Both the position numbers and the translations under genes were made by a program. Shown piece by piece: positions 9,467 to 21,006 of a stretch of 64,000 bases of DNA. The notes beneath the pieces were generated by a model, which was not told the DNA's origin, made no database searches, and saw nothing but the letters and a program-made list of their open reading frames with translations. Numbering within the stretch: the first letter of the stretch is position 1; each line of letters starts with the position of its first letter. The stretch is from Centrapalus pauciflorus (lineage: Eukaryota > Streptophyta > Magnoliopsida > Asterales > Asteraceae), in the NCBI GenBank assembly GCA_020465985.1, contig JAANYP010003744.1, positions 322,868 through 386,867 on the forward strand. Reading direction: 5' to 3'.

Positions 9467-12400
9467 TTAATCCATATTAACCACACCACTATTTGATACT
9501 AGGAATGTGAATCTTCCTACATCAAATGGTTTTGTAAATAGATCAGCTAACTAATCATCAGTATGAATTTTGGTAACTTGGATTAATTTCTTCTCATTAC
9601 AGTCCCTTATAAAATGGAATCTAATGTCTATATGCTTGGTTTTGGGAAACTTCACTGGATTTTGTACAATACTAATTGCACTTGAGTTGTCAATATAAAT
9701 GGGAGTGGATAGGAAATTCATACCATAGTCTCTTAGTTGATTTTGAATCCACATCACTTGGGAGCAACAACTTGCAGCTGCTACATATTTGCTTCAGTAG
9801 AGGAAGTGGAGACAGTTGTTTGCTTTTTGCACTGCCAAGAGACCAATCTTGCACCCAAATATTGACATCCACCAGTTGTGGATTTTCTATCAATGTTGCA
9901 TCCTCCATAATCACAGTCAGAATAGGCTGTTAATTCAAGAGGAGAGTCTTTAGGATACCAGAGGCCTAAATGTGGTTGGCCTTTGAGATATCTAAAGATT
10001 CTCTTAACAGCAACCAAATGGGAGTCCTTTGGATAACATTGAAACCTAGCACACACACAAACAGCAAACATAATATCAGGTCTAGAAGATGTTAGATACA
10101 TAAGAGATCCTATAAGAGATTTGTATAGATGAATGTCCACATCTATTCCATATTTGTCTGTATGGAGCTGCTTGTGAGGATCCATAGGAGTACTTGCAAC
10201 TTTGGTATCTTGGTACCCAAACTTTTCCAGTATGTCTTTAACATACTTTGATTTACTTATGAAGAGACCTGAGGGCTTCTGCTTGACCTGCAATCCTAGA
10301 AAGAAGGTGAGTTCTCCCATTGAACTCATTTGAAACTTTTTATGCATTAAAGCCTCAAACTCTTTGCACAGACTGTCATTGGTTGACCCAAAGATGATAT
10401 CATCAACATATATTTGTACAAGCAGAATCTCAGATTTTTGATGGACTTTGTGAATAGTGTTTTGTCCAGAGTACCTCTCTTGAACCCATTCTGGAGAAGG
10501 TATGATGACAAAGTGTCATACCATGCTCTAGGAGCTTGGTGGAGTCCATAGAGAGCCTTGTCTATCTTGTAGACTCAGTCTGGATACTTGTAGTCCTCAA
10601 ACCCAGGAGGCTGACACACATAGACCTCCTCTTCAATTGTGCCATACAGAAAAGCAGACTTCACATCCATTTGATACACTTTAAAACCTTTGAAGCTTGC
10701 ATAAGCTAAAAACAGTCTGATGGCTTCAATTCTTGCCACTAGAGCAAATACATCATCATAATCTATGCCTTCCTCTTGAGTGTACCCTTGTGCTACTAGT
10801 CTTGCTTTGTTCTTGATGACTATCCCTCTCTCATCCTTCTTGTTTCTGAACACCCATCTTGTACTAATGGCTCTCTTTCCTTTAGGAAGATCAACAAGTG
10901 TCCATACATTCTTAATCTTGAATTGTAGTAGCTCTTCCTGCATTGCCTCAATCCAGGATGAATCTTTCAATGCCTCTAATGCCTTTTTAGGTTCTAGCTG
11001 AGACATGAAACAGGCATGTTCAAATGAAGCTAGACTAAATTCAGGAACTGCTGGTTCAACAGTAGCTGTCTCCTTGTGAACCATTGTCCTTGTTTGCACA
11101 GGTGTACGTGGATCACCCATTATTTGATTGAGAGGATGATACTTGTGAACCCTGAGTGTAGGCTCTCTATCTGTCTGAAAAGAGGATCCAAGATTTGTAT
11201 CATCTCCATCAGGACCAGTTGATGGTTCAGCTTCTGGAATAGCTTGACTTGAATCTGGGACTGTTTCCATTTGTGTTGGAGCTGTTCTCTCAGGACTTGG
11301 GAGCTTCACTTCATTGTCTGGATTTGAATCATGTTGAGCATTCAGAAACCGTGGATGGGTCACAAGACAGAAGTGGTATAATTGTATACTCATCCCAATT
11401 ATTTGATTCTGCAGCAGTTTGAAACTTTGGGCCAACAGCTTGATCATTTGTGCTACCAGCATGAGAATTTCTGTTGACAGCTTCAATCCTGTTTTCAGCA
11501 GATTCTACAGTATACTCAACAAAGCTCAGAGATTTTGTTAGTGTATCTAATTCAAACAACCAATCATGACCAGTGCCTTTGACATTTGCTGTATTTTCAT
11601 TAAATTCAACATTTGCACTTTCTTCAATGGTTTTAGACACACTGTTATATACTCTATAGGCTTTGCTTTGATTTGAGTATCCTACAAAGAAACCCTCTTC
11701 AGCCTTACTTTCAAACTTACCTAAGTGAGTCTTAGTGTGAAGAATGGTACATGGACAGCCAAAAGACTTGAAAAAGGCTATTCAGGGTAGTCTATTATGG
11801 AATAACTCATAAGGAGTTTTCCCTTGTGATTGAACAATCGGAACCCTATTTAGAACACAACAGGCTGTATTAACTGCTTCTGCCCAAAAATTCATTTGCA
11901 GTTTTGAATCAGCTAGCATGGTTCTAGCAGCCTCAATTAATGTTCTGTTCTTTCTTTCAGCTACACCATTTTGCTGTGGTGTTCTTGGTGCACTGTATTG
12001 CCTAGCAATTCCTTTGGACTCACAGAAACTGTTTAGGATATGGTTTTTAAACTCAGTTCCATTGTCTGATCTTATCACTTTGACTTTTGAGTTTGATTAG
12101 TTTTCTATCTTAAGAATAAATGACTTAACTAGCTCAGCAGTTTCATCTTTAGACCTAAGAAAGTAAACCCAACTAAATCTGGTGAAATCATCAACAATGA
12201 CTAAACAGTAAGCCCTTTTATTAAACTCAAAACAGATGTTGGACCAAATAGATCCATATGAATCAGATGAAGAGCAGATGAGATTGAATTTACTTCTTTG
12301 GCCTTATGAGAAGTTTTGTGTTGCTTGCCTTTAAGACATGCTACACAATGATCATCACATATGAACTCCTTTTGTGGTAATCCTCTTACCAAGTTCTTTT

Positions 12401-12897
12401 TGACTAAAACATTCATGGATTTGAAGTTCATGTGACACATCCTTCTGTGCCAAAGAGCAGACTCATTGGATGATGCTTTGGATATCAAACAGCTTAAAGT
12501 ACTTGATTTGGATAAAAGTTCTGTGTCCAAACAATATACATTGTCCTTTCTTGGTGTTCTTAGTAAAACAAGATTTTCAGGATTTGTAAAATCTTTTAAA
12601 AGGACAATGCACTCAGAATCTGTAAACAAAACAATGTTTTGTTTGTCACAGATTTGAGACACACTTAATAAGTTATACGTAAGCTGTTCAACATACAAAA
12701 CATCATTGAAAATCATGTTGCCTGCATTAACAGTACCTTTACCTGTGACCTTACCTCCTTTGGAGTTTCCTCCAAATGCAACAAATCCTCCTTCAAAGCC
12801 TTTGAAATATGACAAGCACTCAGAATTGCCTGTCATGTGCCTAGAGCATCCACTGTCCAAATGTCATCTTGTTTTATGTGGTGACTTGTGATTGCTC
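9467..12897 (-). pseudogene. pol: COP-A' pol: protease, integrase, RT, RNase H (degenerate)
   Basis: Pieces in order on the minus strand are protease (DSGCSRHMTG, start of 12860-12201), GAG-preINT (WHRRMCHMNF), integrase core (HMDLFGP; RSDNGTEFKN at about 12075), RT (VAQGYTQEEG; MGELTFFLGLQ) and RNase H (STTGGCQYLGARLVSWQ). Breaks include a one-base loss near 12228, a TAA near 12100, a TGA near 11782, a frameshift near 11350, a TGA in KYPD/VYK near 10573, frame loss around the YVDD segment near 10440, a one-base loss near 9790 and a TAG at 9551. It has clearly been dead for a long time. Confidence 0.8.
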
Positions 12898-13758
12898 TAC
12901 ACAAATAAAAGCTTAGTTAGTAGTGGAGTAAACCCAAACCAAGTTGGTTTTGGGTTGTCCTTGTGCATTAACATAACTAAACACTGTTTTTGATTTCTTA
13001 TACTTAGTGAGATCCACTGATGGATTTTGTGGAGAGTACTTAGTTATCACATGAGGTATCCAGGTAGTTTGTCCATCCTTTTCAACAACAGTCTCAGATG
13101 ATCCATTACCGGTCCCAATTTTGAGCCTAGCAGTCTGAGCTGAGTCTGTAGTGCTAACAGCTTGAGAATTTGCACTAGCAGTCTCAACTGTAGACCTGGT
13201 AGTTTCAACATTTGTATCAACAGGTTCACCTGAGTTTTTACCTTTAACGCACCATATCTGTATAAAATTTAATTTTGGTTTAGCTAAAACCTGTTTTTGG
13301 TGTGTGGACTGTTTCTTATTTACTTTTGAGAACCTGTGATCAACTGTTTTCTTTGGAACTGATGCATTAGGAAGTTTGTCCTTTGAAGTTTTTGAATTTT
13401 GAGAGTTTGTCTTTTTATGAATCACATTTTGTTTTACAACAGATGGTTTATAAAAGCAATCCCTGGCCAAGTGATTTTTCCTGCCACAATGGAAGCATTT
13501 TTTTACTGTTTGAATTGGAGAACCAGTTTTATTGGACAATATCTGGTTCTTGTTCCTCTGATTTCCCTTTACCTGCTGTTGTTTAGGAAACTTTTGGACA
13601 CCATGCTTTTGGCATGTGCAGACTGGAACATTTTTACCCTTTTTATTATTCTTTGAAGAAGATGCAGTGTTACAGTTAGAAGGTACAGAAACCTGTGGAG
13701 CAGCATTGCATACACTCATCTTCTCCTTTCCTTTCTTATTGGGGATTTCGATTTCCAT
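12898..13758 (-). pseudogene. gag: COP-A' gag, C-terminal part
   Basis: The open minus frame 13758-12913 matches COP-A gag from its KEKMSVCYAT segment to the VWVYSTTN end. It includes one CCHC zinc knuckle, CFHCGRKNHLARDC. The frame ends with the conserved AAC-TAA stop, followed by GCTTTTATTTGTGTAG, the same stop-plus-acceptor layout as COP-A and COP-C. The N-terminal half of gag is missing because the element is cut at about 13758, next to the COP-A LTR. Confidence 0.8.
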
Positions 13759-13765
13759 AGGTGCA

Positions 13766-14434
13766 TGTTGGGAAATAGTTTAAGTACATTCAAGCTGTTA
13801 GTTTAGACTTCTCAGACTGTTAGTAGATTTTACTTGTAAATCCAAAGTTCATGCTGCTAGTTGAAGAAACTCGAGCTGCCAGTGTAAAAGTTCAAGCTGC
13901 CAGAGCAAAACTACTCAAGCTGCTCAGTTCATGCTGTCAAGAGATTCAAGCTGCTCAACAGTATCAGAAACAGAAAGTGCTGATTTTCAGGAAACGATAT
14001 CTACATGAAGATTCCAGCATATCTACCATCAAAGAAGTCATAGTTCGTCAAGGAAACATATCAAGAAGTAATATAAATACAGAGAATAGGTCGTCCTATT
14101 GTATAGGGAGTTTCTGCATATTTTGAGTCTGTAATTGCTTTATTGATTAAGTTTTCATAAGCCTCTAAGGTTGTAAAACCCTAAGAACAGTTTGTGTTCT
14201 TCGTCTAATCAAACAGATTAGAGGTGATTGTAATTGATGAATTCAGCAATACAAACAGTCTTGATTAATTCCTGTGTGTTTATTTATTATTGATTCTGAA
14301 AGTTTTTGTCAAAATAATTAAGTGTTATTCCGCAAACTTCTTGATTAAACTTTGATTCAAAGCAAGATTATTGATTTATACTCTGATAAATTCAAATCAG
14401 TTAGTCTTGGTAATTCATATTTTAGATCCTGACA
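13766..14434 (+). repeat. COP-A 5' LTR
   Basis: It runs from TGTTGGGAAATAG to TAGATCCTGACA, 669 bp, and is almost identical to 23908-24577. It contains many AAGCTGCT/ATGCTGCT words and a TATA box at 14072-14079. The PBS starts two bases after its end. Confidence 0.92.
14072..14079 (+). promoter_or_regulatory. COP-A LTR TATA box
   Basis: TATAAATA sits mid-LTR and is conserved in the 3' LTR at 24214-24221, the expected place for the U3 promoter. Confidence 0.65.
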
Positions 14435-14436
14435 AG

Positions 14437-14449
14437 TGGTATCAGAGCC
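14437..14449 (+). promoter_or_regulatory. COP-A primer-binding site (initiator Met-tRNA)
   Basis: TGGTATCAGAGCC, two bases after the LTR, is complementary to the 3' end of plant initiator Met-tRNA. Confidence 0.9.
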
Positions 14450-14549
14450 AGGTTTGTCAAACCAGGTTGTTCAAATCAGGTTTTTCAAACCAGGTTACTC
14501 TTTGTTTTTCGAAGTCAAAAACATTCTTTTAAATTTTTTATCTTTTACA

Positions 14550-17177
14550 ATGGAATTTGAAAATAGCAGCAGTGGATCTGGGCAAGGACTCAAAGTGCCT
14601 ATGCTCAAGCCCACTGAGTTTGAGATGTGGAAACTCAGGATTCAACAGCATATTCAATTCATTGATTATGCCATATGGGAAGCTGTTGAATTTCCTCCTG
14701 TAGTTGATCCAGAACTTGATGATGAGGGGAAACCAGTCAAAACTCCTCCAAAAACTGAACTTGAAAAGAAGGCTAGAATGAATGAAGTGAAAGCACTTAC
14801 ACTATTACAAATAGCCATTCCTAATGCTTATCAACATCAGTTCAAAAAGTTTTATACTGCTCACTCTCTTTGGAATGCCTTAGAGAAGAGGTTTGCTGGT
14901 AATGCCAGTACCAAGAGAAATCAAAAGGACCTCTTGAAACAGCAGTATGAAAACTTTTCTGGTGGCAAGAATGAAAACCTTACTCAAATCTTTGACAGGT
15001 TCAACAAACTGATAAGTGAACTGGAAAGTGCAAAGGTCAATCTGGATCAAGATGAAGTCAACAGAAAGTTTCTCAGATCTCTTGGAGAAGAATGGACAGT
15101 CTATGCTGCACAATGGAGAACAAAAGACACTCTTGATGAGATAGAATTGGATGATCTGTATAACAGTTTAAGAGTGTTTGAGACTGAGATTGATGCTAAA
15201 AAGAAATCCTTTTCTTATAATCACAATACTGCTCTTCTGTCTTCTGAAAAATCTAATAACTGTGATTCTTTTTCAGGTGGTGATGGCAATTCTGCTGAAA
15301 CTCACTATGAGGCTTTTGTTGCCAATGATGGATTATTTGCTCTAAATGTTGAAGACTTGGAACAAATTCATCCAGATGATCTTGAAGAGATGGATTTAAA
15401 GTGGCAACATGCAATGCTGACCATGAGGGCCAAAAGATTTCTGAAAAGAACTGGTAGGGCCAACTTTCAAGCCAAGACAGAAGGCAAACCATCTTTTGAT
15501 AAATCAAAAGTGGAATGCTATAAATGCCATAAGCTTGGTCACTTTGCCAGAGAATGTAGATCTCAAGGTCAACAGCCATCAAGGACTTCACAGCCCATCC
15601 AAGCGTCATCATCAACAGCACTTGTCTCTCAAGAAGACAATGTGTTTGACTGGAGTGATCAGACAGAGGAAGAATTTCAAAATCAAGCACTTATGGCAGA
15701 AACATCAAATGTCTCCTCCACTGAACTACCATCTGAGGTAAATTCTAAACTCTGCTCTCAATCATGCAAAAATATGGTTAAAAAGTACAGAGATCATAAT
15801 GAGAGCATGTGCAAAACTCTAGCTAAGATGGAAGAAAGGAGATATGAATACATGCAGGCCATAGAAGATCTGGAAAAACAGATAAATGATTATAAGGACA
15901 ATGAGATTCAAATGGGGTATGATAGAACCTATCATGAGTGGGAGAAAAAGGAGCTAAATAAGAAAATAGAATCTCTAAATAAAAAGGTAGAAGAGACTGA
16001 ACAAAAGGTGTTTGAGGCTAATAAGAAGCTAGAATCTGTTAACATAGATCTAGGAAACTTCAAGTTAGCAAATCAAAAGCTAGAACACCTAATGGAAGTT
16101 CAATTCAAAGATAGAGTGAAATTTCAGGTCAATCCCAAAGAAGGAATAGGATATAGAGCTACTCCACCTCCATACAATAACAAGTACATTCATCCAATAA
16201 GTGAGGTTGCTGATAGACTTGTCAATGAACCACTAGATGAGTCTATGACTATTGTAGATCCTATCCTTGATAACAGTCCTGAATTAAAGGAAGATAAGAG
16301 TCAAAATAGAGACTGTGACACAAAGAGTGCACCCAGAGAGGTCCAAGTTCCCAGTAAGAAAGAAAAAGAGAAGATGAGTGTATGCTATGCTACTCCACAA
16401 GTTTCTATACATTCTAACTGTAACACTGCATCTTCATCAAAAGGAACTAAAAGAGGTAAAACTGTTTCTATCTGCACATGCCAAAAGCATGGTGTTCAAA
16501 AGTTTCCTAAACAACAGCAGGTAAGAGGAAATCAGAGGAACAAGAACCAGAAATTGACAGAAAACTCTGGTGTTCCAATTCAAACTGTGAAAAGATGTTT
16601 TCACTGTGGAAGGAAGAATCACTTAGCTAAGGGTTGTTTTTACAAACCAGCTGTTGCAAAACAGACTGTGCATCACACAAAATCAAATCCTATTCAGGCA
16701 AAGCACTCAAAAGTGAAACCTTCCACAGCAGCTCCAAAGAAAACAGTTGATCACATATTTTCAAAAGTTAATAAAAAACAGTCCACACATCAAAAACAAG
16801 TTTTGGCAAAGCCTAAATCAAGTTTTAAACAAATGTGGTGTGTCAAGGACAAATCTGTTGCTCAAACTGCTAATGCAAAAGATCAGACTGCTAAGTCAAA
16901 ATCTGATGCTGTTAGAGCAAAAACTGAAACTGTTAGCACTACAAACACAGCTCAAGCTGCTGGGCATCAAACTGGAGCTGCTAGTGAATCATCTGAGACT
17001 GTCAGAAGAAAAGATGATCAAAATAGTTGGATACCTCATATTATCACTAAATACTCTCCAAAGACTCCATCAGTAGATCTCACCAAATATAAGAAGTCAA
17101 AAACAGTTTTTAGTTATGTCAATGTACAAGGCCAACCCAAAACCAATTTGGTTTGGGTTTACTCCACTACTAACTAA
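14550..17177 (+). CDS. gag: COP-A Gag polyprotein
   Basis: The 875-codon frame starts at MEFENSSSG, the first ATG after the leader. The N-terminal half holds a UBN2-type retrotransposon gag region (LKQQYENFSGG). A first CCHC knuckle, CYKCHKLGHFAREC, is at about residues 322-335, a long coiled coil at about 408-518, and a second knuckle, CFHCGRKNHLAKGC, near 682-695. A Ser/Thr/Ala-rich tail ends in VWVYSTTN. Gag assembles the cytoplasmic particle and binds element RNA. The frame is intact. Pol continues in the +1 frame after the TAA, and the stop sits in a branch-point-like AACTAAG followed by an acceptor-like GTGCAG. Confidence 0.85.
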   Translation: MEFENSSSGSGQGLKVPMLKPTEFEMWKLRIQQHIQFIDYAIWEAVEFPPVVDPELDDEGKPVKTPPKTELEKKARMNEVKALTLLQIAIPNAYQHQFKKFYTAHSLWNALEKRFAGNASTKRNQKDLLKQQYENFSGGKNENLTQIFDRFNKLISELESAKVNLDQDEVNRKFLRSLGEEWTVYAAQWRTKDTLDEIELDDLYNSLRVFETEIDAKKKSFSYNHNTALLSSEKSNNCDSFSGGDGNSAETHYEAFVANDGLFALNVEDLEQIHPDDLEEMDLKWQHAMLTMRAKRFLKRTGRANFQAKTEGKPSFDKSKVECYKCHKLGHFARECRSQGQQPSRTSQPIQASSSTALVSQEDNVFDWSDQTEEEFQNQALMAETSNVSSTELPSEVNSKLCSQSCKNMVKKYRDHNESMCKTLAKMEERRYEYMQAIEDLEKQINDYKDNEIQMGYDRTYHEWEKKELNKKIESLNKKVEETEQKVFEANKKLESVNIDLGNFKLANQKLEHLMEVQFKDRVKFQVNPKEGIGYRATPPPYNNKYIHPISEVADRLVNEPLDESMTIVDPILDNSPELKEDKSQNRDCDTKSAPREVQVPSKKEKEKMSVCYATPQVSIHSNCNTASSSKGTKRGKTVSICTCQKHGVQKFPKQQQVRGNQRNKNQKLTENSGVPIQTVKRCFHCGRKNHLAKGCFYKPAVAKQTVHHTKSNPIQAKHSKVKPSTAAPKKTVDHIFSKVNKKQSTHQKQVLAKPKSSFKQMWCVKDKSVAQTANAKDQTAKSKSDAVRAKTETVSTTNTAQAAGHQTGAASESSETVRRKDDQNSWIPHIITKYSPKTPSVDLTKYKKSKTVFSYVNVQGQPKTNLVWVYSTTN

Positions 17178-17193
17178 GCTGTTATTTGTGCAG
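17172..17193 (+). promoter_or_regulatory. COP-A gag stop with splice-acceptor-like sequence
   Basis: The sequence is AAC-TAA (stop) then GCTGTTATTTGTGCAG. CTAA resembles a plant branch point, and T-rich sequence ending GTGCAG resembles a 3' splice site. COP-A' and COP-C have the same layout. After CAG the pol frame is in phase. A matching donor is not identified. Confidence 0.45.
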
Positions 17194-20100
17194 GGCAACC
17201 ACAGGTCTCCTCATAGAACAAGATGGCATCTGGACAGTGGATGCTCTAGGCACATGACAGGCAATTCTGAATGCTTGTCAAATTTCAAAGGTTTTGATGG
17301 AGGTTTTGTTGCATTTGGAGGCAACTCAAAAGGAGGTAAGGTTACAGGTAAAGGTACTGTTAATGCAGGCAACATGACATTCCATGATGTTCTGTATGTT
17401 GAACAGCTTAAGTACAATTTATTGAGTGTCTCTCAAATCTGTGACAAACAAAACATTGTTCTGTTCACAGATTCTGAGTGCATTGTTCTTTCAAAGGATT
17501 TCAAAGTTCCTGAAAAACTTGTTTTACTAAGAACACCAAGAAAGGACAATGTTTACTGCCTGGACATAGATCTCTTGACTAAATCAAATACTTTAAGCTG
17601 TTTAATATCCAAAGCATCACCAAATGAGTCTGCTCTTTGGCATAGAAGGATGTGTCACATGAACTTCAAGTCCATGAATGCTTTAGTTAAAAAGAATCTG
17701 GTAAGAGGATTACCACAAAAGGAGTTCATTTGTGATGATCATTGTGTAGCATGTCTTAAAGGTAAGCAACACAAAACTTCTCATAAGGCCAAAGAAGTAA
17801 ATTCAATCTCATCTGTTCTTCAGTTGTTACATATGGATCTATTTGGTCCAACATCTGTTTTGAGTTTGAATAAAAGGGCATACTGTTTAGTCATTGTTGA
17901 TGATTTCACCAGATTTACTTGGGTTTACTTTCTTAGGTCCAAAGATGAAACTGCTGAGCTAGTTAAGTCTTTTATCCTTAAGATAGAAAACCAATCCAAT
18001 TCCAAAGTTAAGGTGATAAGATCAGACAATGGAACTGAATTTAAAAATCAAATTCTAAACAGTTTCTGTGAGTCCAAAGGCATTGCTAGACAATATAGTG
18101 CACCAAGAACACCACAGCAAAATGGTGTAGCTGAAAGAAAGAATAGAACATTAATTGAGGCTGCTAGAACAATGCTAGCTGATTCAAATCTGCCAATGAC
18201 TTTCTGGGCAGAAGCTGTTAATACAGCCTGTTATGTTCTAAATAGGGTTCAAGTTGTCCAATCTCAAGGAAAAACTCCCTATGAGTTATTCCATAACAGA
18301 AGTCCCCTAATAGCTTTCTTCAAGCCTTTTGGATGCCCATGTACTATTCTTCACACTAAGACTCACTTAGGGAAGTTTGAGAGTAAGGCTGAAGAAGGAT
18401 TCTTTGTAGGATAATCAACTCAAAGCAAAGCCTATAGAGTATACAACAGTGTGTCTAAAACAATTGAAGAAAGTGCCAATGTTGAATTTAATGAAAATAC
18501 TGCTAATATCAAAGGCACTGGTCCTGATTGGTTGTTTGATTTAGATTCACTAACAAATTCTCTGAGCTTTGTTGAGTATACTGCAGAAGCTGATGCATAC
18601 AGGGTTGAAGCTGCTAACACAAACTCTCATGCTGCCAATACAATTTCTCATGCTGTTGGCACAAAGTTTCAGACTGCTGCAGATTCAACAAGTTAGGATG
18701 ATTTCACCACTCTACCACTTCTGTCATGTGATCCTCCAGGAGTCCTGAATGCTCCACTTAATGCAAATCCAGACACTGAAGTGCCATTCCCAAGTCCTGA
18801 CAGCACAGCTCCATCACAAAAGGAAACAGTCCCAGTTTCTAGGCTAGCAGTCCCAACAGCTTCTCATGCTGTTAGCCTAGAAACTCAAGCTGTTCCAGAA
18901 ACTGAACCATTCACTGGTTCTGATGGAGATTATACAAACCTTGGAACTTCTTTTCAAACAGAGGGAGAGCCCACACTAAGAGTTCACAAGTATCACCCTC
19001 TCAATCAAATACTGGGTGATCCAAGCACTCCTGTTCAAACAAGGAAAATGGTTCACAATGAGACTGCTGCTGCTGAACAATCAGTTCCTGAATTCAGTCT
19101 AGCTGCTTTTGAACATGCCTGTTTCATGTCTCAACTAGAACCCAAAAAGGCATCAGAAGCATTAAAAGATTCATCCTGGATTGAAGCCATGCAAGAAGAG
19201 CTTTTACAGTTCAAAATTCAGAATGTATGGACTCTGGTGGATCTTCCTAAAGGTAAGAGAGCAATAGGTACAAGATGGGTGTTCAGAAACAAGAAGGATG
19301 AGAGAGGGATAGTCATCAAGAACAAAGCAAGACTAGTAGCACAAGGGTACACTCAAGAAGAAGGAATAGATTATGATGATGTCTTTGCTCCAGTAGCAAG
19401 AATTGAAGCCATCAGACTATTTCTAGCATATGCAAGTTTCAAAGGATTTAAAGTGTATCAAATGGATGTTAAGTCTGCTTTCCTGTATGGGACAATTGAA
19501 GAGGAAGTGTATGTGTGTCAACCTCCTGGTTTTGAAGACTACAAGTATCCAGACAGGGTGTACAAGCTAGACAAAGCTCTCTATGGTCTTCACCAAGCCC
19601 CCAGAGCATGGTATGACACACTGTCATCATATCTTCTACAGAATGGATTCAAGAGAGGCACTCTGGACAAAACACTTTTCACTAAATCCATCAAAGCTGA
19701 GATTCTTCTTGTCCAAATCTATGTTGATGACATCATCTTTGGCTCAACTAATGATAGTTTGTGCAAAGAATTTGAGGCCCTAATGCACAAAAAGTTTCAA
19801 ATGAGTTCAATGGGGGAACTCACATTCTTTCTAGGGCTGCAGGTTAAACAGAAGCCTACTGGTCTATTCTTAAGTCAATCAAAGTATGTCAAAGACATAC
19901 TGGAAAAGTTTGGCTATCAAGACACAAAGGTTGCAAGCACTCCAATGGATCCTCATAAACAGCTCCATACAGACAAAGATGGCATAGATGTGGACATTCA
20001 TCTATACAGATCCCTTATAGGATCTCTCATGTATCAAACATCTTCAAGACCTGATATTATGTTTGCTGTCTGTGTGTGTGCTAGATTTCAATGCTCTCCA

Positions 20101-20664
20101 AAGGATTCTCACTTGGTTGCTGTTAAGAGAATCTTTAGATATCTTAAAGGCCAACCACATTTAGGTCTATGGTATCCTAAAGACTCTCCTTTTGAACTAA
20201 CTGCTTATTCTGACAGTGACTATGGTGGTTGCAACATTGACAGGAAATCCACAACTGGTGGATGTCAATACTTAGGAGCAAGACTGGTCTCTTGGCAATG
20301 CAAAAAGCAAACAACTGTCTCCACATCATCCACTGAAGCAGAATACGTAGCAGCTGCAAGCTGCTGCTCCCAGGTAATGTGGATTCAAAATCAGCTAAGA
20401 GACTATGGTATGAATTTCTTATCCACTCCTATTTATATTGACAATTCAAGTGCAATTAGCATTGTGCAAAACCCAGTGAAATTCCCAAAAACCAAGCATA
20501 TAGAAATCAGATTTCACTTCATCAGAGATTGTAATGAAAAGAAGTTAATCCAAGTTACCAAAATACATACAGATGATCAGCTAGCTGATCTATTTACAAA
20601 ACCTTTTGATGTAGGAAGGTTCACTTTCCTAATATCAAATATTGGTATGGTAAACATGGATTAA
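17194..20664 (+). pseudogene. pol: COP-A pol: protease, integrase, RT, RNase H (two nonsense codons)
   Basis: One frame of 1157 codons. Protease Asp is in DSGCSRHMTG (codon 14). The GAG-preINT zinc region WHRRMCHMNF...CVACLKGK follows. Integrase catalytic residues are D215 (HMD), D278 (SDNGTE) and E314 (AERKN), a D-D(35)-E pattern. RT has YVDD at 843-846 (19720-19731). RNase H follows (SDSDYGG, STEAEY). Breaks are a TAA at 18412-18414 after FFVG, where COP-A' keeps a Tyr codon, and a TAG at 18694-18696 where COP-A' has Trp. There is no frameshift. The integrase-RT linker holds the 49-bp hairpin module, absent from COP-A' pol. Confidence 0.88.
18836..18884 (+). repeat. 49-bp hairpin module, copy in COP-A pol linker
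   Basis: It is near-identical (one visible change) to 22607-22655 in the third ORF. The homologous COP-A' linker lacks it and has about 7 bp instead, so it is a gain of 14 codons in frame. The arms CTAGGCTAGCAG and CTGTTAGCCTAG pair. Confidence 0.8.
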
Positions 20665-21006
20665 TTGGTTTTCATTATTATCTACTCAGTATGCTAATTT
20701 AAGGGGGAGACACTGTTCCATTGAAAAGTTGCACAATTTTACACTAACAGCATGAGTATTTTCTCATGCTGCTAGTTCATTTTCTCGGACTGCTAGTTAT
20801 TTTCACTTGATCTGTCAAAGTGTGCAGGGTATTTGGGTAATTTTCAAAATGTGTGCGCGGGACCCAACTTTTCGAAACCTTTAAAGGTCCCGGTTTCGTT
20901 CAGTTGTAACTACCAGTTACATATTCTTCTTCCACAGCCTTCTGCTTTCTCTCTGAACGAATCACACATTCTTCTTTCAAACCCTAAAACCATCGTTTGT
21001 TCATCC
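20665..21006 (+). other. COP-A pol/third-ORF spacer with internal purine tract
   Basis: This 342-bp stretch has no ORF. TTTAAGGGGGAGACACTGTT at about 20698-20717 resembles the terminal polypurine tract plus LTR start. Repeated CATGCTGCTAG/GGACTGCTAG words follow at 20750-20800. Acceptor-like GTGCAG is at about 20821-20826 and CTTCCACAG near 20930-20938. These could serve an internal plus-strand primer or a spliced third-ORF RNA, both inferred. Confidence 0.55.

Larger units (their letters stand above)
5733..13758 (-). mobile_element. COP-A': decayed Ty1/copia element (SIRE-like), 5' end missing
   Basis: On the minus strand the order is gag C-terminal half, protease, integrase, RT/RNase H, third ORF, polypurine tract and 3' LTR. 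It is a diverged relative of COP-A, which lies head-to-head beside it. The 5' LTR, PBS and first half of gag are absent: homology ends near 13758, seven bases before COP-A begins. It carries many stops and frameshifts in all ORFs. A 26-bp stretch (5707-5732) separates it from GYP-L. Confidence 0.85.

Noticed and set aside
13851..14126. 91-residue frame in the COP-A LTR, repeated at 23993-24277
   Set aside because: Lies within the LTR and crosses the TATA box; its conservation is that of the LTR.
14437..14449. Possible tRNA fragment
   Set aside because: Only the 12-13 nt complementary to tRNA-Met, placed right after an LTR: a primer-binding site. The same holds for 27334, 35191, 36379 and 59524.
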